From the NCBI GenBank assembly GCA_003166855.1, contig PMUM01000083.1:32481-80017 (forward strand): a stretch of DNA of 47,537 nucleotides, read 5' to 3'. Under the pieces are notes generated by a model, which saw only the letters and a program-made list of their open reading frames with translations, did not search any database and was not told the DNA's origin. A program made the position numbers and the translations under genes. This document shows, piece by piece, positions 1-8,491 of this stretch; the stretch's first letter is position 1, and every line of letters begins with the position of its first letter. The DNA is from Acidobacteriaceae bacterium. Lineage in GTDB: Bacteria > Acidobacteriota > Terriglobia > Terriglobales > Acidobacteriaceae.

Positions 1-1005
1 CGGGGAGCGTTGACGGTTGGTGGTCTGGTCGCTTTCTACGGTTACGTCTTTCGTCTGTTCGCCCCTGTCAGCATCGCGATTGACCTCCAGTCGCGGTTGC
101 AGCGCGTCAGCGCCAGCATTCAGCGCATTGAAGAAATCACCGACAGGCGGCAACAACCGGATGGACGAGCGAACACGGTGCCTTTGCGACACGACATCAA
201 GCCCGACTTGGAATTCCGGTCGGTGTGGTTTGCTTACAACGCAGACCGGCCAGTACTGCGCAATATGAACTTTCGCGTTGAGGCTGAGGAGACGGTCGCG
301 CTTGTGGGCCTCAATGGGTCGGGAAAGAGCACGATTGGCCTGCTGGCGACCCGGCTGTACGACCCGGATCGAGGATCAGTCCTGGTGGGCGGCAGGGACA
401 TTCAAGATGTCGACCGCCGAAGCCTCCGTGCCAGCATAACCTTGGTCCCGCAAGACCCATTTCTCTTCGATGAAACGATCAGGGAAAACCTTCTCTATGG
501 GAACCCAAGTGCAACCAGCAGCGATTTGGATTCTGTTGCGGCTCTGACGCAGCTCGATCGGGTCCTCCACAGGCTTCCGAGAGGTTTAGATGAACCCCTG
601 GGGCCACTGGGCAGCAGGCTTTCTGGGGGCGAAAGGAAAAGACTGGCGCTGGCACGTACTCTTTTGCAACAGCCAAGGATTCTGATTGTGGATGAAATCA
701 CGAGTTCCCTCGATGCGCCGAGTGCCGCCGGGCTGCTTGATGGGCTCGATCTATTTCGCCGAGCTCGGACGCTGGTCGTAGTTTCCCATCGGCCGGCGAC
801 AATCCTGTGGGCGGACCGGATCTTGGTGGTGGACGAGGGTGCGATCGTTGATTCGGGGAAACATTCGGAACTACTGGTCCGGTGTGAAGCGTACCGGAGA
901 ATCTGGCAGTCCCAGGATGACGAGACGCCCTCTATGAGTCTCGAAGCCGTGGATGAAATCGGGTCGACAGTAGGGAGATGCCGGGCTCCGCATCCTAGGA
1001 GCTAG
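1..1005 (+). CDS. ABC transporter, C-terminal part of transmembrane domain plus ATP-binding domain (5'-truncated by window edge)
   Basis: Frame is open to the window start. Walker A GLNGSGKST, signature LSGGERKRLALAR, Walker B ILIVDEITSSLD, H-loop VVSHRP. Confidence 0.9.
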   Translation, partial: RGALTVGGLVAFYGYVFRLFAPVSIAIDLQSRLQRVSASIQRIEEITDRRQQPDGRANTVPLRHDIKPDLEFRSVWFAYNADRPVLRNMNFRVEAEETVALVGLNGSGKSTIGLLATRLYDPDRGSVLVGGRDIQDVDRRSLRASITLVPQDPFLFDETIRENLLYGNPSATSSDLDSVAALTQLDRVLHRLPRGLDEPLGPLGSRLSGGERKRLALARTLLQQPRILIVDEITSSLDAPSAAGLLDGLDLFRRARTLVVVSHRPATILWADRILVVDEGAIVDSGKHSELLVRCEAYRRIWQSQDDETPSMSLEAVDEIGSTVGRCRAPHPRS

Positions 1006-1044
1006 TTGGGCGAATAGACATAGAGAAATGGGGCGCAGCCAAAC

Positions 1045-1977
1045 ATGCCTAATCACAATCGCAGTTCTAACTGGCCAAGTGGTAACCCCGGGCTCGCGTT
1101 CCGCGAGGTTTGTCGTAGCGTCCTCAATCTCAACACTCTGATGTTCGTGGCAGCAAACGCACCTTCGGAAGTTGTCAGTTCGTTCGAAGTGCATCAGCAA
1201 CGGCTCGCTAGTTTCTCGCTGCAGGTTGCAAGCAAGATGCTTGTCCGGCAGCTGGCTGAGAGGAGAACCAGGCCGTTCAATGGCTCACTTTCACGGTTCT
1301 TTCAATCTTCTACATCGAAAGCAAAGAATGCCTTCTTGCTGGTTGCCTGCACACTTGGGCGCCTGAGCCTCGGTGTCCTACGAACCCTGAGACCAGGCAT
1401 TCCGCCGCGTCTACAACTCTCCGTGTCGGCCAACATTCTGAAGAATGTCGGGAATCTGTTGATTGACACAGAACTCGCTGGTGAGCCGATAGTCGAAGGT
1501 CTGACCGATGGAGAGGTTGGCCACAACGCGATTGCAACGCTATCTATGGAGGAGTCCGGCCAGAGCGTCGTCACGGAGGACGTTCTAAGAGCTCTCAATG
1601 TGTCTTTGCCCAATGACCTGTCTCGGCTGATATTTCTGGCGACTCTGCGCGACAACAACTCCGGCCACTACTACCACCCGGAAGTGGCGCGCCGGTTCTC
1701 GGAGCAGATCGCTGGTCGGGCAATGCTTGCGTGTCATCAGCGGATCTATGAACGGGTTGTAGCCCTCCCCATCGAGGATTTAACCGATCAACTTGACGTA
1801 TACATCGCGACCGTGCCGGTGCCGAGGGGGCGCCTAATCGAGAGTTGGACAAAACTGAAGGCGTATCGAGCGACGATTCCAATGGATACAGATCTCATCT
1901 CAGCAGAGATTTTCTTCATGAAGGTTGAAGTTGCTGTTGCGATTCTAGAAGCAAGGCTCCCGGGCAAGATTTGGTGA
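1045..1977 (+). CDS. hypothetical protein, 310 aa
   Basis: Long ORF between the ABC exporter and the kinase, same strand, short gaps. C-terminal LRDNNSGHYYHPEVARRFSEQ segment looks like a conserved acidobacterial domain (recall, not searched). Confidence 0.7.
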   Translation: MPNHNRSSNWPSGNPGLAFREVCRSVLNLNTLMFVAANAPSEVVSSFEVHQQRLASFSLQVASKMLVRQLAERRTRPFNGSLSRFFQSSTSKAKNAFLLVACTLGRLSLGVLRTLRPGIPPRLQLSVSANILKNVGNLLIDTELAGEPIVEGLTDGEVGHNAIATLSMEESGQSVVTEDVLRALNVSLPNDLSRLIFLATLRDNNSGHYYHPEVARRFSEQIAGRAMLACHQRIYERVVALPIEDLTDQLDVYIATVPVPRGRLIESWTKLKAYRATIPMDTDLISAEIFFMKVEVAVAILEARLPGKIW

Positions 1978-1992
1978 TCGGAGCGGATCGTC

Positions 1993-4224
1993 GTGTCTGT
2001 TGCGCACAAGCTGTTCCTCGATTTGCCGGTTCAGAAGAAGCTAGTCGTAATCCTATGGCTGTTTCTTGTGGTCGTCATCGGCCTGTTGGGCCTGAGTTAT
2101 ATGACCATTGAAAACCTGTCCGCCGCGAGGGCGTACGTGGGAGGGGAAGGCCTTTGGTCCAAGGCGCAGAAACAAGCCATCCACGACCTGCTGTGCTACT
2201 CAATCTCGCACTCGGAAAGAGATTTCGAAGCCTATCAAGAGGCGCTTCTAGTGCCCCTGGGAGACAAGCAAGCGCGCCTGGAGTTGGAAAAGCCGGTTCC
2301 GGACATGAGCGTTGTCCGCAGAGTTTTGACCCAAGGCCGGAATAATCCGGAGGATGTCAAAGGAATGGCGGCGATGTTCCGGCACTGCCGGCACTTGAAC
2401 CACATGTCGGAGGCAATCAGCATCTGGTCACAGGGTGACGCGCTCATCGAACAACTGCAACGGCTTGGGGGCGACCTGCACCGCGAAATCTCCTCCGAGA
2501 GACCCAATGCTCTTAGGATCGCGGAGATAGCTCGGCAAGTGGACGTCCTTGGAGATCAGCTCACCCCGCTCGAAGACAGGTTTTCCTATGCACTGGGAGC
2601 AGGAGCGCGCCAGGCAAAGAGTTTATTTCTGCTGGTCACGTTCAGCGCAACTGCCATTTCCTTGATTGGAGGGTTACTCTTCACTGCCTTCATATTGCGA
2701 CACATGCGCCAGACAGAGCAACGATACAAACATCTCATCGACACCGCTAACGATGCGATTCTCGTGATCGACGCGGAGACAGGGATCGTACTGGAGGCCA
2801 ATGCCAGGAGCAGTGCATTCCTGGGGCGGCCAACACGAGAGATTGTCGGCACACGAGCCGAGTCGATCATTCTGGAGAGCGATCATGAAGCGTACCGCGG
2901 AATGTGGAAAGCGGCGTTGGGTGGTACTGCTGTTGCCGGAAGGGAGTTGCACCTGATTCATTCCGATGGGAGCGCGCTAGCGGTCGAGGTCAACGCGAGC
3001 CTGACGGAGTTTGAAGGAAGAAAGATCGTTCAGGGCATCTTTCGCGATATCCGGGAGCGAAAACGTCTCGAAGAAGAGGTGCGCCAGACCCAGAAGATGG
3101 AGGTAGTTGGTCGATTGGTGGGCGGGATCGCCCACGACTTCAATAATCTGCTGATGGTGATTCTCACGCAGATCGCGAAAGTGCACAGCTTGTCCAGCCA
3201 ACCGCAAATCCTGGAGCATGCCGAGACAGTTCGAATCGCCGCCGAAAAGGCTGCCTCGCTTACGAAACAGCTGCTTGCGTTTGGCCGCCGGCAAGTGTTG
3301 GTGCTTCAGGTGCTGGACTTGAACGAGCTGCTCGGGGAAGTCAACGAGATGCTGTCCACCCTTCCGACAGAGCAGGTTCAGTTGATGATGGCGCCGAGTT
3401 CGCAACTACTTCACGTCAAGGTGGACCCAGGTAAGATCGAGCAGGTGATCATGAATTTGGCTGTGAACGCCTGTGACGCTATGCCCTCCGGAGGAGTACT
3501 GAAAATAAGGACGGCGCAAGTATCCCGACCTCCTTCGGAAGCATCGGTAACGAACCATTCAGCCCCGTTTGCGATGGTGGAGATGACTGACACCGGTTGT
3601 GGCATGGATGCCGACACCAAGGCTCATCTCTTCGAGCCCTTCTTCACCACCAAGCCAATTGGCAAGGGCACGGGCCTCGGGTTGTCTACCGCGTATGGCA
3701 TTGTGAAACAGAGCGGCGGCACGATCGAAGTAGACAGTGTGCCCGGTGAGGGCACTACTTTCAGAGTTTATCTTCCCATCGTGGAGCAACCGGTAAGCCC
3801 ACGAAAGGCCCCCAAGGTCTCGAGTCCGGCAACGACTGGCTCGGAAACGGTGCTCTTGGCGGAGGATCAGTCTTCCATTAGGACCGTATTGCGCGAGTTC
3901 CTGGAATCCGAAGGGTACAAGGTATTGGAGGCTCAGAACGGTAACGAAGCGCTTGAAATCGCGAAGCACTACACGGGATCGATTGACGTGCTGGTCACCG
4001 ACGTGATCATGCCACAACTCCGAGGGATCGAATTGGCGACGCGTTTGACCGAGATTGATCCGGGTATTTGCGTCATCCTCATGTCAGGCTATTCCGAGGA
4101 TGCGTTAGTCGAAAACCGATTGTTGTCAGAGAGGAATATGACCCTGATCCAAAAGCCATTTGATCCAGAGGAATTGGCTCTGAAGATCAGGGCATCCCTG
4201 AACGCCCGGAACTGTAGTGCCTAA
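1993..4224 (+). CDS. hybrid sensor histidine kinase (TM sensor, PAS, HisKA/HATPase, C-terminal receiver)
   Basis: Two TM segments, PAS-like ANDAILVIDAETGIVLEANARS, H-box VGGIAHDFNNLL, G-box GKGTGLGLSTAYGIV, receiver VLVTDVIMP and QKPFDP. GTG start. Confidence 0.93.
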   Translation: MSVAHKLFLDLPVQKKLVVILWLFLVVVIGLLGLSYMTIENLSAARAYVGGEGLWSKAQKQAIHDLLCYSISHSERDFEAYQEALLVPLGDKQARLELEKPVPDMSVVRRVLTQGRNNPEDVKGMAAMFRHCRHLNHMSEAISIWSQGDALIEQLQRLGGDLHREISSERPNALRIAEIARQVDVLGDQLTPLEDRFSYALGAGARQAKSLFLLVTFSATAISLIGGLLFTAFILRHMRQTEQRYKHLIDTANDAILVIDAETGIVLEANARSSAFLGRPTREIVGTRAESIILESDHEAYRGMWKAALGGTAVAGRELHLIHSDGSALAVEVNASLTEFEGRKIVQGIFRDIRERKRLEEEVRQTQKMEVVGRLVGGIAHDFNNLLMVILTQIAKVHSLSSQPQILEHAETVRIAAEKAASLTKQLLAFGRRQVLVLQVLDLNELLGEVNEMLSTLPTEQVQLMMAPSSQLLHVKVDPGKIEQVIMNLAVNACDAMPSGGVLKIRTAQVSRPPSEASVTNHSAPFAMVEMTDTGCGMDADTKAHLFEPFFTTKPIGKGTGLGLSTAYGIVKQSGGTIEVDSVPGEGTTFRVYLPIVEQPVSPRKAPKVSSPATTGSETVLLAEDQSSIRTVLREFLESEGYKVLEAQNGNEALEIAKHYTGSIDVLVTDVIMPQLRGIELATRLTEIDPGICVILMSGYSEDALVENRLLSERNMTLIQKPFDPEELALKIRASLNARNCSA

Positions 4225-4325
4225 TAGTTGACACCTGATGACCTGATTCTGATCTGATCCTCAAAGATCAGCGCGTAGTCTTATTGCTTTGGGACACGCT
4301 AGATGCGAGACAATAAGCCGGCTTC

Positions 4326-5018
4326 TCACCAAACTGAGCCGGACTCCAGCGCAGCAATCAGGTCCTGTTCCACATCTAGAGGAAGTGACAGAGCCCGAAG
4401 TTTCGCAACGGTTTTCGCCACAGGATATCGATATGACTTCAACTGAAAAGAACCGTCTTCCCACACCGCGTAGCAAGCGTCTGGTTTGCCAGTCTTCGGT
4501 TGGCCAAGGCTGCCAGGGTTGACGATCAGGCGCTCGCCGATGCGGCGCATAAAAGGCGTATGGGTATGGCCAACGAGAAGCGCATCGGCGGACACCGTCC
4601 GAACTTCACTGATCCATTCGTGAGAATCTGCCGGGCAATAACTGTACAGTGGATCGGACGGCTTCGCGTGACAGAGATAAAAGCGCGTGTTTTGTCGACG
4701 GAGTTCCTTGCGAAGAGGCAAGTTCCGCAGGAATTCCTTCTGTTCTTCATTCAGCACGGAGGCCGTGTACCGGCGGGTCGTATCTGCCATCTCTCGGCAG
4801 CGAGCGGTACAACGGGGATCTTCGTCATACCCGACGGAATGATCGTGGTTCCCACGCACAACGATCGGGCAGTTCGCCTTCACGAAATCCAGGACAACCG
4901 CCGGTTCAGGCCCGTAATTGACCAGGTCCCCCAAGACCCAGAGTTCGTTGTACGTTTCCGGCAACGCTTGTAATGCATCGAAGTTGCCGTGCAAGTCGGA
5001 GATGATCACGATCTTCAT
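4326..5018 (-). CDS. metallophosphoesterase (YfcE/calcineurin-like)
   Basis: MKIVIISDLHGNFDAL, GDLVNYGPEP, RGNHDHSV, VGHTHTPF and NPGSLGQP motifs. Start moved from 5201 to the ATG at 5018. Confidence 0.9.
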   Translation of the reverse strand: MKIVIISDLHGNFDALQALPETYNELWVLGDLVNYGPEPAVVLDFVKANCPIVVRGNHDHSVGYDEDPRCTARCREMADTTRRYTASVLNEEQKEFLRNLPLRKELRRQNTRFYLCHAKPSDPLYSYCPADSHEWISEVRTVSADALLVGHTHTPFMRRIGERLIVNPGSLGQPKTGKPDACYAVWEDGSFQLKSYRYPVAKTVAKLRALSLPLDVEQDLIAALESGSVW

Positions 5019-5514
5019 GTGCGTTCTTCGAGATCCCGGGGGCAATCCTTCTTTAAGCGTGTGGTCGTACTCAGACGTCGCGACTGGGGAAGAGGGGGCC
5101 TTCGTCTCGCTGAACGACGAAGGCCCTTCTCGCGGGCGGTTTGCACTCCACTGGCCGAAGCCAGCGGACAGGCTGATCCGGGGGAAGCGCACCGCCCGCA
5201 CACCATGGAAACTTCGACCTCCTCGACCGGTGTCGGTGCTCGATTTTTATGACTCTCCTCCAGGTTAGGCTCAATTCCGACCTTGGCAGGAAATGGCTAG
5301 AACGGGTGGGCACGAGTGCTGACCGTCTGCCGCTGCCGCCGCACGCGGGACACGTTTCCCGCAAGAGAATTGTTGGGTCAGGAAGAGATTGAGAGATTCT
5401 TGGTCTTGTTATCAAACCCAGACCGCCCCAGCCCGGACACTCATCTCCAGCGAGCGGGTTTTCCCATGAAAAGCCCGTGCATCCGATTTAACGTCAATGA
5501 CCGCTTTTTCCTGC

Positions 5515-5541
5515 GTTAAGAGTTTGAAAAGCATGGGTAAA
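5515..5541 (-). promoter_or_regulatory. 11-bp phased array (GTTAA-N6-GAAAA-N6-GTAAA), orphan site
   Basis: GTTAA 5515-5519, GAAAA 5526-5530, GTAAA 5537-5541. Not close to a confident gene. Confidence 0.35.
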
Positions 5542-6014
5542 GTTTTTGTGATCAGGGCTGTTGCCGCCAGACCAACACAACGTGCTGGAGAGGTTCCGCA
5601 TCGGATGCTACTGAACACTCTGCCTCCAGAGTGCGTCGTCAACGGCTGTGCCGCGGAGCCATATCTGCGCGGTCACCGGAAAGGAGGGAGCAGCGCGATC
5701 AGGAGCGAGGAGAGAGCACCAAAGAGGCGAGGGGTTCGCGCGCGGGAACGTGCGGGGAGAGAAGGTGAGTTCCTTGCCCTGATCGCATCGATAACCTGAG
5801 TAATCTTGATGTTCATTGGCATCGCGTCAATTCTGTCTCATCCAATGATTCCAGCGACAGGAACCTAAACGTGCCAACGAGCAGTCTCCAACAACTCGGA
5901 AAGCTGTTCCCGCGCGATAGCACTGCCGGTCCTTGGGCATTTCCGGTTGCCGCACGGATCCATGGCGAACCAACGCAAGAGGATTCTCGCGGGAATATAC
6001 AAGAAAGAGCAGTG

Positions 6015-6393
6015 ATGTTTGGCTGGACACTCCTGATTGCCGCCAGCATTGTCCATGCACAAGATACGCCGCCCGCAACGGCTGTGGGGCCGCGGAGAAC
6101 AGGTGTAGCCGTTACGTGCCCCGATGGGCACACCATTCCCGCCGGTTCAAGAAAAAGACGCTGTCAAAGCTATTGCGGAGTACACAGCGGCACTAACGAT
6201 CTACCCCACCTGGCCGGAAGGGCAGTCCAATCTGGCACTGCTATGCGGCAACACTGGCAACTACAACGCGGCCGTCGAGCACATGCAGGCATATCTCGAA
6301 TTGATGCCAGATGCTCCGGACGCCCGGGCAGCGAAAGATAAGCTCATTGTCTGGCGAGGCAAACTAGGCAAGTCACCAACCAGCGACCAGTAA
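6015..6393 (+). pseudogene. signal-peptide/TPR protein, apparently frameshifted remnant
   Basis: Frame 1 from 6015 reads MFGWTLLIAASIVHAQDTPPATAVGP (signal peptide). The TPR-like EKDAVKAIAEYTAALTIYPTWPEGQSNLALLCGNTGNYNAAVEHMQAYLELMPDAPDARAAKDKL follows in the +1 frame (ORF 6124-6393). Confidence 0.45.
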
Positions 6394-6765
6394 CAGCGAA
6401 CCTGTCTCAATCTCAACCGAAAACGAAACGCCCAGGCACTCGCCTCCGAATTTCGGATTCGCGCAGGGATGAGAAAACCGCATACCTTACCACTAGATAC
6501 CAGGCAGAACCCGCCCGGTGGGCGGCTGAGTTCGTTCGCCCTCGCACAAAGCTCCCTAACTGTTGACGCGATCAGAATCAGTGGCCTGACTCTTAGCTAG
6601 AAACAGGAGTCATAGCGTAGTAGCTGTCCCCCGGTATCCGTCCCCAATCGGATATCGTCTGTAACATTAGTTCGCTCCACACCTTGTCGTTCCAAACCAT
6701 GCACTGACAGTACCGACACTCCCGGCTTGTGCAAACAGAGCACCAGAACTGGCAGACAAACTACC

Positions 6766-6792
6766 TTTACAAAAGCATAACCGAATGTTTAC
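6766..6792 (+). promoter_or_regulatory. 11-bp phased operator array (TTTAC-N6-ATAAC-N6-TTTAC)
   Basis: TTTAC 6766-6770, ATAAC 6777-6781, TTTAC 6788-6792. About 50 bp upstream of the ATG at 6843. Confidence 0.6.
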
Positions 6793-6842
6793 GCAAGACG
6801 ATCTTGAAAGTCGCATCTGTGTTAGGAAGGAGGATGTTCACA

Positions 6843-7661
6843 ATGAGGACAACTCTCGCACTCATTTTCAGCCTTTTAAGTTTTGTTCCCTTATTTCAGG
6901 CGCCGGCGTTCGGCAGAGATGATTCAGACGCTCCACCACCGCAGATTAAAGTGTCACCGACTAGCGCTGATCTGCCGAGCACGTTGGCAACCATTTTGAC
7001 GGCAAATCCGGTAACCCCACGCGGGCCGAACGATTTGCTCCGAGATTACGAAGCACAGATGGAGGCAGTCTCACGGCGCTTCTCAAATGAGTTGGGTGCG
7101 ATCTCACAAGCGGTTCAATACGGTCAGCTAAGCCGAGAACAGGCTGAAGAGACCACCGGCGAGCGTTATCAGGTGGCGATGATGCAATTTCAGCTACTCA
7201 GTGCACTTCATGCGATGCTGAAGCGAGACGTCGATCGGGATCAGGCGGCGCGACACGGAATGAAGGCATCGCAACAGGCCGAAACCGTGCAGGTTGTGCT
7301 GCCGTTTTCATCGCTGCAATTGAACCCTTCGCTGATTCAATATCTGCAGTTAACGCAAGCACAGGCCGTCGCTATTGAAGAACTCATGGAGGATGAGCGT
7401 CGCAACCTCGAACCCATTATGGCGGAGATTAAAACTGCCGGCCAAAGACTGTTGTGGCTCAACCGAGACCACGTCGAGGGCAAGGACCCTGAGGAAGAAG
7501 TTCATGCCGTGGCCGCTTCGCAGGCTGCGGCGCTTTCCAAACTGATCGTTGCGAATTCACACATGCACGCCAGAATCTACCAACTGCTGAATGGGGAGCA
7601 GCGCCGCAAACTGGACAAACTGGAGCGGACTGATGATTTGTGGACGAGCAAGGCAGACTAG
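6843..7661 (+). CDS. secreted Spy/CpxP-like (LTXXQ-type) protein
   Basis: AGGAGG ribosome-binding site before ATG 6843, signal peptide MRTTLALIFSLLSFVPLFQAPAFG, then QYLQLTQAQAVAIEELMEDERRNLEPIM, resembling Spy/CpxP helices. Confidence 0.75.
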   Translation: MRTTLALIFSLLSFVPLFQAPAFGRDDSDAPPPQIKVSPTSADLPSTLATILTANPVTPRGPNDLLRDYEAQMEAVSRRFSNELGAISQAVQYGQLSREQAEETTGERYQVAMMQFQLLSALHAMLKRDVDRDQAARHGMKASQQAETVQVVLPFSSLQLNPSLIQYLQLTQAQAVAIEELMEDERRNLEPIMAEIKTAGQRLLWLNRDHVEGKDPEEEVHAVAASQAAALSKLIVANSHMHARIYQLLNGEQRRKLDKLERTDDLWTSKAD

Positions 7662-7690
7662 GCAGCGAACAATTCCGGCCTTTACAGATC

Positions 7691-7717
7691 TTTACGCTTG
7701 CTTAACGGATGTTTTAC
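7691..7717 (+). promoter_or_regulatory. 11-bp phased operator array (TTTAC-N6-TTAAC-N6-TTTAC)
   Basis: TTTAC 7691-7695, TTAAC 7702-7706, TTTAC 7713-7717, plus TTTAC at 7681-7685. About 54 bp upstream of the start at 7772. Confidence 0.6.
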
Positions 7718-7771
7718 TACCGGTTTGAAGGCACTGGAGCATAGTACAAGCAAGCGGAAAGGTGTGTTCTT

Positions 7772-8425
7772 ATGCGGAAAATGTGCATTGTCGCGATGTT
7801 TGCTCTCACCAGTGTTTTGGGTTGGAGTCAGGATGGGCAGGCCAGTCCGGCTCTGCAGGAGCCGGGAAGTGAACAGGCAGGACCGCGCCATCGTGGTCCT
7901 GGAGTCGCTGGAACCATTACAGCAATCGATGACAGCAAAATAACCATCAAGACGTCTGATGGCGCAACCGTTCAGGTTACGACCACCGAGGGCACTCAAT
8001 TCCGCAAGAACCGTGAGCCGGCCAAGCTAAGTGACTTCAAGGTGGGAGATGACATCTTCGTTGCGGGTGACCTGAAAGATGGAGTTGTGCAAGCAAGAAT
8101 GGTTGGTAGCCGTCCAGCGGGAGGACCGGGTCCTGAGTTCCGGGAAGCTCTCGGCAAACACTTTATCGCGGGCGAAGTCAAAGCGATCAACGGAACACAG
8201 ATAACCGTTCTTCGTCCCGACGGCGTGAGTCAGAAGATTACCGTTGATGAGAACACATCATTTCGCAAGGATCAGGAAAGCATAACCCTTGCGGACATTA
8301 AAGTCGGAGATCATGTATTTGGACGCGGCGAGGTCAAAAAAGACGTCTTCATACCAGCAGACCTAAATGTGGGTGAGCCGTCCTTTATGGGCCCGCCCCC
8401 GGATGGCAAGCCCGGGCCCCAATAG
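7772..8425 (+). CDS. secreted DUF5666-type protein (two copies of the domain)
   Basis: Signal peptide. Two repeats of GTITAIDDSKITIKTSDGATVQVTTTEGTQFRK...KLSDFKVGDDIFVAG / GEVKAINGTQITVLRPDGVSQKITVDENTSFRK...LADIKVGDHVFGRG. Confidence 0.85.
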   Translation: MRKMCIVAMFALTSVLGWSQDGQASPALQEPGSEQAGPRHRGPGVAGTITAIDDSKITIKTSDGATVQVTTTEGTQFRKNREPAKLSDFKVGDDIFVAGDLKDGVVQARMVGSRPAGGPGPEFREALGKHFIAGEVKAINGTQITVLRPDGVSQKITVDENTSFRKDQESITLADIKVGDHVFGRGEVKKDVFIPADLNVGEPSFMGPPPDGKPGPQ

Positions 8426-8491
8426 CCTTCTGCTTTGCCACGGCGCTGATCAAGAAATGTCGTTTGAGAAAGGTAGCTCAAGACTTCAAGC

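Noticed and set aside
4500-4973. Plus-strand 157-aa ORF antisense to the metallophosphoesterase
   Set aside because: Shadow ORF; the opposite strand has clear catalytic motifs.
5071-5415. Minus-strand 114-aa ORF with CPACGGSG motif downstream of the orphan phased site
   Set aside because: Arg/Pro-rich composition typical of spurious ORFs in GC-rich DNA, and it overlaps the region antisense to the phosphoesterase leader. Not supportable.
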